Positions 1 through 7,848 are shown, numbered from the stretch's first letter. The stretch: DNA of 19,243 nucleotides from Saprospiraceae bacterium (GCA_013002625.1 JABDJE010000198.1:1-19243); one strand, 5' to 3'. Notes: generated from the letters alone by a model not told the origin. Made by a program: numbers and translations.

Positions 1-1120
1 CCTAGGAACTACTGCTTTTCTGGCTTCAAACTTCAAAAGGGATAATTTCAAAATAGGGATAAGTTATAATTATTTCACTACAGATAATTTATTCAGGTCA
101 GATGATCGAAATATCATTAATGAAGACTATAACGCCAGTTTAATGACCCACTTTGTAAGTTATATACTGAATGCTTCAAAATTAAATTTAGAAATAGGAG
201 GGAAGCGACAAGCTTATAGAACACGGCAGAGATCTGAATTTTACTTTTCACCACAGGCCAATCTTTCTTACAAATTAGGGGCGCATCATCTGATTAAAGC
301 CTCTGCCGCACGCAGTTATCAATTCATGCGAGAAATTGACTATGAAACAAGGCAATCCCAAACAATTGCATTCTATACCTTGTCATTCAATGATCAGATT
401 CCTGCTTTGAGAACAGACAATTTTATGTTGGGCTACACCTATCAAGCTTCCAAACTCACGATTGATCTTGAGTTTTACTTGAAGAATATGGCTGGTGTAA
501 TGCAGTTGACAAATATTCGTCCAGGCGTTAATGATGGCTCAGGAAATAATGAACCTGCTGAATATCGATTATATCGAGGAGACCGATTTGTCAAAGGACT
601 TGATCTAATGTTGTCGTATAAACATCATAACTACAGCGCCTGGTTGGCCTATACGCTTTCTGAAAGTCTGGATAGTTACAAGGGCTTGTTCAAAGGTGAA
701 TCTTTCGCCAGCGAAGATGACCGACGGCACCAAATCAAATGGATTCATAATTACAAGCTTGGCAAATTCACATTTACCAACAATATTATTTATGCTTCAG
801 GCCGAAGATTTTTGTCCCTTGATAACCTGACTGAATTACTTGATCGTGGCAATCTGGATGCCCGGAACCTGTTCAATAAATTACCAGCTTATTTCAGAAT
901 AGATCTTGGGGTAGAATATGGCTTTAAAATTAATGCATTGGAAGCCCAATGTGGGGTCTCCGTATTTAATGTGATGAACAGACAAAACCTAAGGTATGTC
1001 CAATATGCCTACAGAATAAATAATGATGGCGCTGGTGGAATCCTAAGTTCACAAATTCTTGGTGCCGAAGCCGAACTGTTGGATAGAACCCTAAACCTCC
1101 ATTTTCAACTCAAATTCTAA
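1..1120 (+). CDS. TonB-dependent outer-membrane receptor, C-terminal part (5' end outside window)
   Basis: The frame is open from base 2 to the TAA at 1118-1120, so this is the 3' end of a longer gene; the ATG at 143 is internal. The roughly 372 visible residues are alternating amphipathic beta strands rich in Tyr, Asn and Phe, as in the barrel of TonB-dependent receptors. Typical pieces are a late strand with FNVMNRQN, the DDRRHQIKW stretch, and a last strand ending in an aromatic residue (HFQLKF). Such receptors import siderophores, vitamins or oligomers across the outer membrane using TonB-ExbBD energy. The plug and any N-terminal carboxypeptidase-like domain lie outside the window, so the substrate cannot be inferred. 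The stop overlaps the stop of the convergent gene by four bases, and no terminator lies between them. Confidence 0.85.
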   Translation, partial: LGTTAFLASNFKRDNFKIGISYNYFTTDNLFRSDDRNIINEDYNASLMTHFVSYILNASKLNLEIGGKRQAYRTRQRSEFYFSPQANLSYKLGAHHLIKASAARSYQFMREIDYETRQSQTIAFYTLSFNDQIPALRTDNFMLGYTYQASKLTIDLEFYLKNMAGVMQLTNIRPGVNDGSGNNEPAEYRLYRGDRFVKGLDLMLSYKHHNYSAWLAYTLSESLDSYKGLFKGESFASEDDRRHQIKWIHNYKLGKFTFTNNIIYASGRRFLSLDNLTELLDRGNLDARNLFNKLPAYFRIDLGVEYGFKINALEAQCGVSVFNVMNRQNLRYVQYAYRINNDGAGGILSSQILGAEAELLDRTLNLHFQLKF

Positions 1121-1836
1121 GACTTACTCGGCGGCATTGATGGCCTCACTTCGACTTTGCTTGGCAAGGTACGCGGCGGAATTTTCATCAAATCAACAAC
1201 CATTTGCCCAATATCCTCAGGCTGTATTTTCCAATCATCTGATGCATCTGGAACATTATCATTAAAATAGGTTGCGACAGAACCCGGCATAATGGTTGAA
1301 CATTTTACACCATGTTGTCTCAGGTCGAGCATAACCGCTTGTGTAAACCCTACCAAACCAAACTTACTGGCATTGTAAGCGGCTCCACGGGCAAAGAAGT
1401 TGGTTCCTGCAAGGCTCGCTATACTTATAAAATAGCCTTTTGATTTGATCAGTGCATCCACTGAGGCTTTTATTGTATTAAATACACCTGTCAAGTTAAT
1501 ATCAATAACATCATTCCATTGCTTCTCCGTCATATCCTGGATGGATGCAAAGTGTCCAATTCCTGCATTTGCAATGATGGCATCTAACTGCCCCCAATTA
1601 TTCAATGCTGTGTCAACTGCTGTTTTCATATCTGACATATTCCGAACATCACCCGCCGAAACTGCAATATTTCCAGGATATATTTTTTCCAGTCGTGCCT
1701 TTACATTGTTGAGCGTCTCTTCAGACCTTCCTGTAATAAGCACAGACATGCCTTCAGCTAGCATAGCTTCAGCGACACCTAGTCCAATGCCTTTTGATCC
1801 ACCCGTAATGAGGGCCGTTTTTCCTTCTAAACTCAT
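1117..1836 (-). CDS. Short-chain dehydrogenase/reductase (classical SDR)
   Basis: A 239-residue Rossmann-fold oxidoreductase of normal classical-SDR length. Visible motifs are the cofactor loop TGGSKGIG (residues 11-18), NAG (90-92), the active-site Asn114, Ser141, and YxxxK (Tyr154, Lys158). The end of beta2 carries Gly36-Arg37-Ser38, and the Arg suggests NADP(H), which is an inference. Classical SDRs reduce or oxidise ketone/alcohol groups; bacterial members close to this one are often annotated as 3-ketoacyl-ACP reductase-like or sepiapterin reductase-like. The substrate cannot be named. The tail after about residue 215 is Pro-rich and typical of the family. It converges on the receptor gene with stops overlapping at CTAA, and is divergent from the FKBP gene with 109 bases between starts. 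Confidence 0.9.
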   Translation of the reverse strand: MSLEGKTALITGGSKGIGLGVAEAMLAEGMSVLITGRSEETLNNVKARLEKIYPGNIAVSAGDVRNMSDMKTAVDTALNNWGQLDAIIANAGIGHFASIQDMTEKQWNDVIDINLTGVFNTIKASVDALIKSKGYFISIASLAGTNFFARGAAYNASKFGLVGFTQAVMLDLRQHGVKCSTIMPGSVATYFNDNVPDASDDWKIQPEDIGQMVVDLMKIPPRTLPSKVEVRPSMPPSKS

Positions 1837-1846
1837 ATGATAATTT

Positions 1847-1873
1847 ATTTGATTGGGGTTATTTTAATCAAAT
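1847..1873. repeat. Inverted repeat ATTTGATT-N11-AATCAAAT
   Basis: An 8-bp perfect inverted repeat with arms 1847-1854 and 1866-1873, about 10 to 37 bases upstream of the SDR start on the minus strand. A related CATCAAAT follows at 1885-1892. The position fits an operator or a leader hairpin for the SDR gene. The region is AT-rich, so chance occurrence is possible. Confidence 0.3.
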
Positions 1874-1919
1874 GTTATTTAAAACATCAAATTTCTAACA
1901 TTTAAATCAATAGGGGGTT

Positions 1920-1927
1920 TATTTTTG
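1920..1927 (+). promoter_or_regulatory. Bacteroidota -7 box TATTTTTG before the FKBP gene
   Basis: An exact match to TAnnTTTG, ending 18 bases before the ATG at 1946. No TTG is found at the usual -33 distance, so the promoter is either weak or activator-assisted. This is inferred from consensus only. Confidence 0.4.
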
Positions 1928-1945
1928 TGACTTAAAATTCTAGCA

Positions 1946-2431
1946 ATGTTGAGAAATACTTTATTCTTTTCTATAATACTCGCAGTCTGTGCATGTTCAA
2001 GTGAATGTGAAGTTGAACTGATAATCCCTACAAGTGTCAATACTGAAATTGCCATGCAGAATGAGGTTCAAATTCAGGATTATTTGACCAGAAGTAATTT
2101 GACAGCGCAAGCGACTTCAAGTGGACTGCACTATATTATTGATGATGCGGGAGGCACTAATAAAGCTGATTTATGCAGTGATGTCACGGCTCGATACACG
2201 GGCTATCTCACCAACGGTTATGTTTTTGATACTTCTGACACATTGTTTACAACCTTTACCCTGGCCAACACGATTCTTGGTTGGCAGGAAGGCATTCAAT
2301 TTTTCGGAGAAGAAGGCAAGGGCACACTCTTGATACCTTCTAAGTTGGCATATGGCCCAAACCCACCAACATCGGATATTCCAGAAAATGCCGTTTTGGT
2401 GTTTGATGTTGAAATTGCAGTTATCAATTAA
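1946..2431 (+). CDS. FKBP-type peptidyl-prolyl cis-trans isomerase, lipoprotein
   Basis: A 161-residue protein with a hydrophobic leader and a lipobox-like end (AVCAC, Cys17), so probably a periplasm-facing lipoprotein. Residues from about 70 onward form one FKBP domain: YTGYL, a VFDTSD loop, the ILGWQEGI core, the LLIPSKLAYGP segment, IPENAVLVFDVEI and a C-terminal strand. These hold the usual aromatic pocket (Tyr, Phe, Trp, Tyr, Phe) of active FKBPs, which catalyse prolyl isomerisation in envelope protein folding. The conserved Gly-rich loop between LAYG and IP is short (PNPPTSD). The hydrolase gene starts five bases after this stop, so the two are probably cotranscribed. Confidence 0.88.
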   Translation: MLRNTLFFSIILAVCACSSECEVELIIPTSVNTEIAMQNEVQIQDYLTRSNLTAQATSSGLHYIIDDAGGTNKADLCSDVTARYTGYLTNGYVFDTSDTLFTTFTLANTILGWQEGIQFFGEEGKGTLLIPSKLAYGPNPPTSDIPENAVLVFDVEIAVIN

Positions 2432-2436
2432 GACGT

Positions 2437-3381
2437 TTGGATTACAAGCCGAATTTTTTCTTTCGCAACGGGCATTTCAATTCGATTTACCCCACTATTT
2501 TCAGGAAGCAAGAAGACCCTGCTTTTGACAGGGTTACTTTGGATACACCCGATGAGGACTTTATCGACATTGATATAAAGCGTGCAGATGGGTCGAGTAG
2601 GGTGGTCATATTGTGCCATGGTTTAGAAGGAAGTTCTGACTCTCACTATATTAAAGGTACGGCAGCAAGAGCTGTCAGCAAAGGTTGGAATGTAGTTGCT
2701 ATGAACTACAGATCGTGTTCTGGAAGGATGAATAATACGTTGCGCATGTATCACAGCGGTGCAACCGATGATTTAGATTTGGTGGTTGGTTACTGCAAAA
2801 GGAATTTCAAAACTATTGCACTGATAGGTTTTAGTCTTGGTGGTAACCTGGTTATGAAATATACGGGTGAACGTGGACAATCTCTGGATGCTGATATTGT
2901 ATCCCTTGTGGCTATATCTGTGCCCACTGATCTGTCAGCGGGTTCGAAAAACATCGGACGCAGATCTAATTTTTTATATGAAAATAAGTTTCTCATATCG
3001 CTCAAAGCAAAGCTTAAAGAAAAACATGCTCAATTCCCCAATGAGTTAAATATCAATCCATTAAAAAGGATTTCAAAGCTCTATGATTTTGATGATATTT
3101 ACACAGCCCGCATACATGGCTTCAAGGATGCCGAAGATTATTATACAAAATGCAGTTGTGCGCAGTTTATTCCCGATATAAAAGTACCCGGGCTAATTAT
3201 CAATGCACTTGATGACCCTTTTTTACCTGAAGAATGCTATCCCAAGGAGTGGGTCAGGAAAAATGAGAATATTGACTTATGGCTGCCTAAGTATGGAGGT
3301 CATGTAGGATTCGTCATGCCTGGGCAGGAGTTCTATTGGTCGGAAATTAAAGCCATTGATTTTATTTCACAACACAGCTAG
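2437..3381 (+). CDS. Alpha/beta hydrolase, YheT-like (AB hydrolase 4 family)
   Basis: A 314-residue cytoplasmic serine hydrolase. The N-terminal NGHFNSIYPTIFR resembles the NPHLQT-type opening of the YheT/ABHD1-3 family. The catalytic triad is visible: nucleophile Ser133 in GFSLGG, Asp259 or Asp260 in ALDDPF, and His289 in GGHVGF; the oxyanion region is CHGLEGSS. Family members are esterases or lipases of poorly defined substrate. The only usable start upstream of the conserved N-terminus is TTG at 2437, because no in-frame ATG or GTG exists between the preceding in-frame stop (2410-2412) and that point. It sits five bases downstream of the FKBP gene, suggesting translational coupling. Its TAG overlaps the stop of the convergent VanZ-like gene (CTAG, 3378-3381). 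Confidence 0.87.
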   Translation: MDYKPNFFFRNGHFNSIYPTIFRKQEDPAFDRVTLDTPDEDFIDIDIKRADGSSRVVILCHGLEGSSDSHYIKGTAARAVSKGWNVVAMNYRSCSGRMNNTLRMYHSGATDDLDLVVGYCKRNFKTIALIGFSLGGNLVMKYTGERGQSLDADIVSLVAISVPTDLSAGSKNIGRRSNFLYENKFLISLKAKLKEKHAQFPNELNINPLKRISKLYDFDDIYTARIHGFKDAEDYYTKCSCAQFIPDIKVPGLIINALDDPFLPEECYPKEWVRKNENIDLWLPKYGGHVGFVMPGQEFYWSEIKAIDFISQHS

Positions 3382-4220
3382 TCAAGATTAGATTTATTCA
3401 ATTTGTGCATACTGCCATAAAATACAATAGCAGTAGAAATGCAAATTATGGCTTCCCATAGATTGAGCCTGTGAAAAGAAGCTGGAGGACCGGGAGGTCG
3501 CGTCCAATAGTCAGAGGGATGCTCTTTAATCAAAGTAAACACATCTGTACCTGTCGGGTCATAAATAGAAAATGAACCAGCTACCCACCCTATAATGAAT
3601 ACAAAAGCAAGTCCGACTAAGCTTAGTACACCAGGATCTTTGACCATAGACCCTAAGCTTAACTTTCTATCCTTGTAACCCATAATTACAATGAGCATCA
3701 AGCCTATTCCAGCACCAATCTGATCAATGAAAACATCGTTAAAGTCAAAATACTTATTTATATGAGGTGTCAAAATTACGTATTGGTAAAGCTCGTCCAA
3801 TATGCCGCAACTCGTGGCCAGGAACATTGTAGAAATAATATTTTTCATCAATGGATAAGCCAGAATAATAAAGATGGCATACTGCGGGATATGGACAAAT
3901 TCCAAGTTAAGGATGAATAATATTTCAAAACAAATACCAAGAAGGATCAGGCTGCCCAACAAGTATGGGATCAATTTCCTTTTAAATGGATATCTCTTCC
4001 AATAATCTCGAAAAAAGTAGATTGCAATTACAATAAGAAATAGAGCGAGGCTAAGGATAATTAGGTTAAATCGTGCCCGACCGAGTGGTGATAAAATTGC
4101 ATTTATATGTGCACCTATCCACTCATGTGGCAAAACGACCAAAAAGAAGTAAGCAAGCAAAATGATAAAATTGGCAACCGGATGTGTTTTTAGCCAATCG
4201 ATTAGATTCTTAATCTTCAT
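3378..4220 (-). CDS. VanZ-like family membrane protein
   Basis: A 280-residue polytopic membrane protein with about seven hydrophobic segments (near residues 15-32, 52-72, 83-105, 112-135, 165-181, 199-216 and 254-270). The VanZ-like signature is DELYQ (142-146) followed by FDFNDVFIDQIGAGIG (157-172), the usual acidic pair plus Asp-x-x-x-(N/D)-x-x-G pattern. VanZ itself affects teicoplanin resistance, but most VanZ-like proteins have no known function. This one is longer than the compact VanZ domain, with an extra C-terminal segment containing a Pro-rich periplasmic or cytoplasmic loop (RPPGPPASF). Its ATG directly abuts the stop of the upstream aminotransferase, so the two form an operon and may act together. 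Confidence 0.8.
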   Translation of the reverse strand: MKIKNLIDWLKTHPVANFIILLAYFFLVVLPHEWIGAHINAILSPLGRARFNLIILSLALFLIVIAIYFFRDYWKRYPFKRKLIPYLLGSLILLGICFEILFILNLEFVHIPQYAIFIILAYPLMKNIISTMFLATSCGILDELYQYVILTPHINKYFDFNDVFIDQIGAGIGLMLIVIMGYKDRKLSLGSMVKDPGVLSLVGLAFVFIIGWVAGSFSIYDPTGTDVFTLIKEHPSDYWTRPPGPPASFHRLNLWEAIICISTAIVFYGSMHKLNKSNLD

Positions 4221-5453
4221 TTAATGGGCTTCCATTTCAACGGCGGCTGTGAATTTATCCAGGTCCTGTTCGTCAGTAAATAAATTGGTCGATATTCTAT
4301 AGAAGCTTAAGTCACTATAACCTGTCTTTTTAATGTTAATCTGATATTTATCTCGCATCAGTTTAAGAAAATCACCTGACGTACGATTGTTAATGGCAAA
4401 CCCACCCAAAGCAATGTTACGTTCCGGGTCTGTAGGTATGGAAATACCCGGTACATCCTTGATGCCATTTTGCCAGTATTGGCTCAAATACCTTAATCGT
4501 TTTATCTTTTTCTTCAAATCAATCTTCTCATTAAAATCCATAACCGCATTCAGTGTAAATATCTTTTGGAAGCCTATGGTACCACTGTAAGTGTATTTGA
4601 TCATTTGATCATCATGGGACTTTGCAAAAGGAAACATAGGTGGATCCAGTTTTTCGATGTGGTCTTGTTTTACATAAAGAACCCCTAAGCCGTGCGGGCC
4701 ATTCAACCACTTATGTACACAACCAGCAAAATAGTCACAATCCAAATCCTTAATGGATACATCACATTGGCCTAATGCATGTGCCCCATCAACAAGTACT
4801 TCGACACCTCGCTCATGGGCAAGGTTGATAATTTCTTTTGTGGGCATCAATTGTCCTTCCCGAGGCGTGATCATGGATACCACGACCAATTTCGTTTTGG
4901 GGTCTATGGCATCTGCATAAGCTTGAACAATTTCCTGGTCTGAAATCATGGAGGGCTTAAATTTCAAGCGCTTAACAGTAAATCCTTCCTTTGTAGAGCG
5001 ATGATCTAATGCGGTTTGAACATAGGCATAGTCGGCATCCGCAATAACTATATTGTCCCACCTTTGCATGGGTAGTCCCCAAATAATAGTATTCAGACTT
5101 TCGGTTGTATTTTTTGTAATGGCCAGGTTTGCAGCCGAACAATGCATAAAATCGGCCAGGCGCGCCAGTGCATTTTGAAACTCTTCCATTCTGGAAGATT
5201 TTTCGTTATAAAGGGGTTGCGTATTAAACTTTTTAGTTTCCTCAAGGTAGGTTTTCAGTACCTGCTGTGGCATGGAACCAGCACTTCCACTGTTTAGGTT
5301 AAGCAATTCAGAATGTGCAATAGGGAACTGTCCTTTTATTTCAGACCAATTTTCAGGGTCCCAATAGCTGTTATATCTATCCAGATGAACCCATGCTGGT
5401 AAACTCACCCCGCCAATGGCTATATTTTGAATAAATTTTCGTCTATTGGTCAT
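4221..5453 (-). CDS. Class V PLP-dependent aminotransferase with twin-arginine leader
   Basis: A 410-residue fold-type I PLP enzyme resembling isopenicillin-N epimerase / cysteine desulfurase-like class V proteins. The cofactor-binding residues are visible: the TKNTTESLN phosphate loop (113-121), VDGAHALGQ with Asp222 and His225, and the Schiff-base Lys248 in HKWLNGPHG. The N-terminus reads NRRKFIQN followed by a short apolar stretch, matching the Tat consensus (RRxFxx), so the folded holo-enzyme is probably exported to the periplasm; the cleavage site is unclear. No Cys-containing desulfurase loop is seen, so epimerase, lyase or aminotransferase activity is more likely, with unknown substrate. 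Its stop abuts the ATG of the VanZ-like gene. The ATP-grasp gene is divergent. Confidence 0.88.
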   Translation of the reverse strand: MTNRRKFIQNIAIGGVSLPAWVHLDRYNSYWDPENWSEIKGQFPIAHSELLNLNSGSAGSMPQQVLKTYLEETKKFNTQPLYNEKSSRMEEFQNALARLADFMHCSAANLAITKNTTESLNTIIWGLPMQRWDNIVIADADYAYVQTALDHRSTKEGFTVKRLKFKPSMISDQEIVQAYADAIDPKTKLVVVSMITPREGQLMPTKEIINLAHERGVEVLVDGAHALGQCDVSIKDLDCDYFAGCVHKWLNGPHGLGVLYVKQDHIEKLDPPMFPFAKSHDDQMIKYTYSGTIGFQKIFTLNAVMDFNEKIDLKKKIKRLRYLSQYWQNGIKDVPGISIPTDPERNIALGGFAINNRTSGDFLKLMRDKYQINIKKTGYSDLSFYRISTNLFTDEQDLDKFTAAVEMEAH

Positions 5454-5463
5454 ACTTAAAAAT

Positions 5464-5502
5464 ATATCTTTAATCTAAGCATTACGTCGAAATTAAAGAG
5501 AT
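5464..5502. repeat. Inverted repeat between divergent genes
   Basis: Arms 5464-5474 (ATATCTTTAAT) and 5492-5502 (ATTAAAGAGAT) are complementary at 10 of 11 positions with a 17-base spacer. It lies in the 93-base divergent region between the aminotransferase and ATP-grasp genes, starting 11 bases before the aminotransferase start. It could be a shared operator, but AT-richness lowers confidence. Confidence 0.35.
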
Positions 5503-5546
5503 AATTCAATGAGGATTAATTATTTTTAAACAGTTCAAATGTATGG

Positions 5547-6641
5547 ATGCTTAACTACCTGAAGAATACAAACACATTTATTCGGTACAGATACTGGGAA
5601 TACTGGCCTGTTTGGTTGGCCTATCTACCTGTAATCCCGGTTATTTTGTTTTACGCATTGGTGACCAGGAGACTCTTTTTCTTTTCTAATGTAAATCCGG
5701 TATTTAAAACAGGTGCGTTGATGGGTGCTTCAAAGTTTAAAATACTATCTCAAATCCCTGACAAGTATAAGCCTAAGACGATATTGAACACTAAACAGCC
5801 GAATCGTATAGAAATTGCTCTAGATGACATCAGAAAAGCACAGATAGAATTCCCTTTGATAGTAAAGCCGAATATAGGCGAAAGGGCTGTCCTCGTTGAA
5901 CTTATTCACGATGAAGACGAGCTTGAAAAGTATATCCGTGCAAATGATATCGATATTCTCATACAGGAATTTATAAGCCTGCCGAATGAATGCGGTATTT
6001 TTTATATCCGTAAACCATCTGAGAGCAAAGGAAAAGTTGTCAGTATAGGATTAAAAAATTTCTTTAAACTCAAGGGGGATGGCAAATCGACCGTACGGAG
6101 ATTAATGGAGTTGAATCCGCGATATAAACTTCAAATAGAGCGATTCGAAGATCAAGGAAATTACGATGTATTAAACAGGGTATTGGCACTTAATGAAGAA
6201 TTCAAAGTGGAACCGATTGGTAATCATAATAGAGGGACAACGTTCATCGATGGCAACCATTTAATATGTAAGGAGGTGGATGCTTTGTTTGACAAAATAA
6301 ATGCTTCCATGGATCAGGTATATTATGGAAGATTTGATGTGAAATATAATACTTGGGAAGAATTGAAGAAAGGTGTAAATATCAGAATCTTGGAAATGAA
6401 CGGTGTGGCCAGTGAGCCAATTCATATTTATGATGCTTCAGTGCCATTGAAAGACAAATACAAAAGTTTCTACCGTTTGTGGCATACGATATTTCAAATT
6501 TCACGCATCCAAAAATCAAGAGGCATTCATCCCATTCGTTCTACCGCAGCAATAAAAGCATACAGAGAGTATAAAGGGTACATGAAATCATTGAATGCCA
6601 ACTGGCGTCAGGCGCATCGTAGTGAGTTAAGTATTGGTTAA
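5547..6641 (+). CDS. Membrane-anchored ATP-grasp ligase-like protein
   Basis: A 364-residue protein with a hydrophobic segment at about residues 21-40, followed by an ATP-grasp domain. The nucleotide-binding Lys is probably Lys107 in PLIVKPN, followed by GERA; QEF (140-142) matches the adenine-contacting strand. The acidic Mg/ATP residues are Asp264 (RFDVKY), Glu283 and Asn285 (ILEMNG). Such proteins are often annotated as D-alanine-D-alanine ligase-like or carboxylate-amine ligases. They join a carboxylate to an amine or thiol through an acyl-phosphate, but the true substrate here is unknown. The membrane anchor is unusual for a soluble ligase and suggests action at the inner membrane. Of three closely spaced ATGs (5539, 5543, 5547), only 5547 is in frame. 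msrA follows after 51 bases. Confidence 0.72.
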   Translation: MLNYLKNTNTFIRYRYWEYWPVWLAYLPVIPVILFYALVTRRLFFFSNVNPVFKTGALMGASKFKILSQIPDKYKPKTILNTKQPNRIEIALDDIRKAQIEFPLIVKPNIGERAVLVELIHDEDELEKYIRANDIDILIQEFISLPNECGIFYIRKPSESKGKVVSIGLKNFFKLKGDGKSTVRRLMELNPRYKLQIERFEDQGNYDVLNRVLALNEEFKVEPIGNHNRGTTFIDGNHLICKEVDALFDKINASMDQVYYGRFDVKYNTWEELKKGVNIRILEMNGVASEPIHIYDASVPLKDKYKSFYRLWHTIFQISRIQKSRGIHPIRSTAAIKAYREYKGYMKSLNANWRQAHRSELSIG

Positions 6642-6692
6642 ATTCAAAACAAATCTTTCCTTTTTATAGTTTTATCCTTCAAATACGTTACC

Positions 6693-7379
6693 ATGAGATT
6701 TTCCACAATAATTCTTCTTAGCTTATCTTTTAATATCGCTATGGCATGTACAAGTCAGGAAGCGCAGGCTATAAAAACTGTAGAGAAAAAAGGAACTTAT
6801 CCCGTTGCTGAGTATACAAAGAAAAACAAACTGGACAATTATGCCACCGCAGTTTTTGCCGGCGGATGCTTCTGGTGTACCGAAGCTGCGTTTGAAAGAA
6901 TAAAGGGCGTTGTTGATGTAATTAGTGGATATTCAGGTGGCGATGAGTCTTATCCAGAGTATGGCCAAGTGGGTGCTGGTGAGACTGGACATGCAGAAGC
7001 CATATATATCTATTATGATTCTTCGATTATTGATTATGAGACATTATTGGAAGTCTTTTTTGTAGCCCATGACCCGACAACGCTTAATTACCAGGGACCT
7101 GACTATGGAGAGGAGTACCGCTCTGCTATTTTTTATAAAACAAGAGAAGAAAAAGCACTCATAGATAAAGTGATCAAGCGCACCAATGAAGGGCCACTTT
7201 ATCCTAATCCAATTGTGACACAAGTTCAACCTTACAAGGAATTCTGGGTTGCCGAGGCCTATCATCAGAACTATTATGAGTTGCATCCTGACCAGGGCTA
7301 TGTTGTCAGAGTAAGTCGACCAAAAGTGCTCAAAGTGAAGAAACAATTTCCTTACCTCATTAAAAAGAAATACAAATAG
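6693..7379 (+). CDS. msrA: Peptide-methionine (S)-S-oxide reductase MsrA, lipoprotein form
   Basis: A 228-residue enzyme that reduces methionine-S-sulfoxide in oxidised proteins. Residues 1-19 form a lipoprotein signal (IAMAC, lipid-modified Cys19), placing it on the periplasmic side rather than in the cytosol. The catalytic motif GCFWC is at residues 58-62, with nucleophile Cys59 and a second Cys62. Other family hallmarks are GYSGG, the conserved Glu in GHAEA, FFVAHDPTTLNYQGPDYGEEYRS, and the C-terminal EAYHQNYY. No further cysteine follows, so recycling must use Cys62 or external thioredoxin-like reductants. The stop is TAG at 7377-7379, immediately upstream of the GNAT frame, so the two are probably cotranscribed and serve stress repair together. 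Confidence 0.95.
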   Translation: MRFSTIILLSLSFNIAMACTSQEAQAIKTVEKKGTYPVAEYTKKNKLDNYATAVFAGGCFWCTEAAFERIKGVVDVISGYSGGDESYPEYGQVGAGETGHAEAIYIYYDSSIIDYETLLEVFFVAHDPTTLNYQGPDYGEEYRSAIFYKTREEKALIDKVIKRTNEGPLYPNPIVTQVQPYKEFWVAEAYHQNYYELHPDQGYVVRVSRPKVLKVKKQFPYLIKKKYK

Positions 7380-7384
7380 ACCCC

Positions 7385-7846
7385 ATTGATTCAATAGAAA
7401 TTCTTGGATGGGATCCATCCTTAGCCAGGCATTTTGCCGATCTAAATTATACCTGGATAATCAAGTATTTCAAAATTGAGGAAACAGACAGGCTTTATTT
7501 GGATAATCCTCAGAAAATGATAATTGACAAGGGGGGACAAATTCTTTTTATAAAGCTCAATGATCAAATAGCAGGCACTGTCGCGTTAATTCCTACAGAC
7601 CCTGGAGTGTGGGAATTATCTAAAATGGCCATAGATCCAATGTATCAAGGACACGGATTGGGGTATAGACTTGGATTAGCCGCCATTGATGCAGCCAGAG
7701 CCCATGGCGCGCACTCTGTATTCCTGGAAAGCAATACCGTTCTGGCTCCTGCAATCAATTTATATAGAAAACTGGGATTCGTTGAAATACCACAGCAGGA
7801 ATCCCCTTATGAAAGAAGCAATATTCAAATGTCATTAAAGCTGTAG
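7385..7846 (+). CDS. GNAT-family N-acetyltransferase (start codon unclear)
   Basis: The reading frame stays open from 7364 to the TAG at 7844-7846. It encodes a full GNAT N-terminus (IEILGWDPSLARHFADLNY..., then RLYLDNPQKMIIDKGG) before the acetyl-CoA domain with WELSKMAIDP, the pyrophosphate loop QGHGLG and the C-terminal NLYRKLGF. The first canonical start codon in frame is TTG at 7499, which would delete beta1 and helix 1. Homology places the real N-terminus near 7385-7394, where only ATT (7385), ATA (7394) or ATA (7376, overlapping the msrA TAG as ATAG) are available. I give ATT 7385 as a working start. It is co-directional with msrA and ends two bases before the convergent ettA stop. The acceptor substrate is unknown. 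Confidence 0.75.
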   Translation: MDSIEILGWDPSLARHFADLNYTWIIKYFKIEETDRLYLDNPQKMIIDKGGQILFIKLNDQIAGTVALIPTDPGVWELSKMAIDPMYQGHGLGYRLGLAAIDAARAHGAHSVFLESNTVLAPAINLYRKLGFVEIPQQESPYERSNIQMSLKL

Positions 7847-7848
7847 CC

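Noticed and set aside
1445..1840. Plus-strand open frame of 131 codons opposite the SDR gene
   Set aside because: Antisense to a complete, motif-supported SDR; composition is that of a complementary shadow frame.
6687..6692. GTTACC half-site directly before the msrA ATG
   Set aside because: A single half-site without its inverted partner, and it abuts the start codon.
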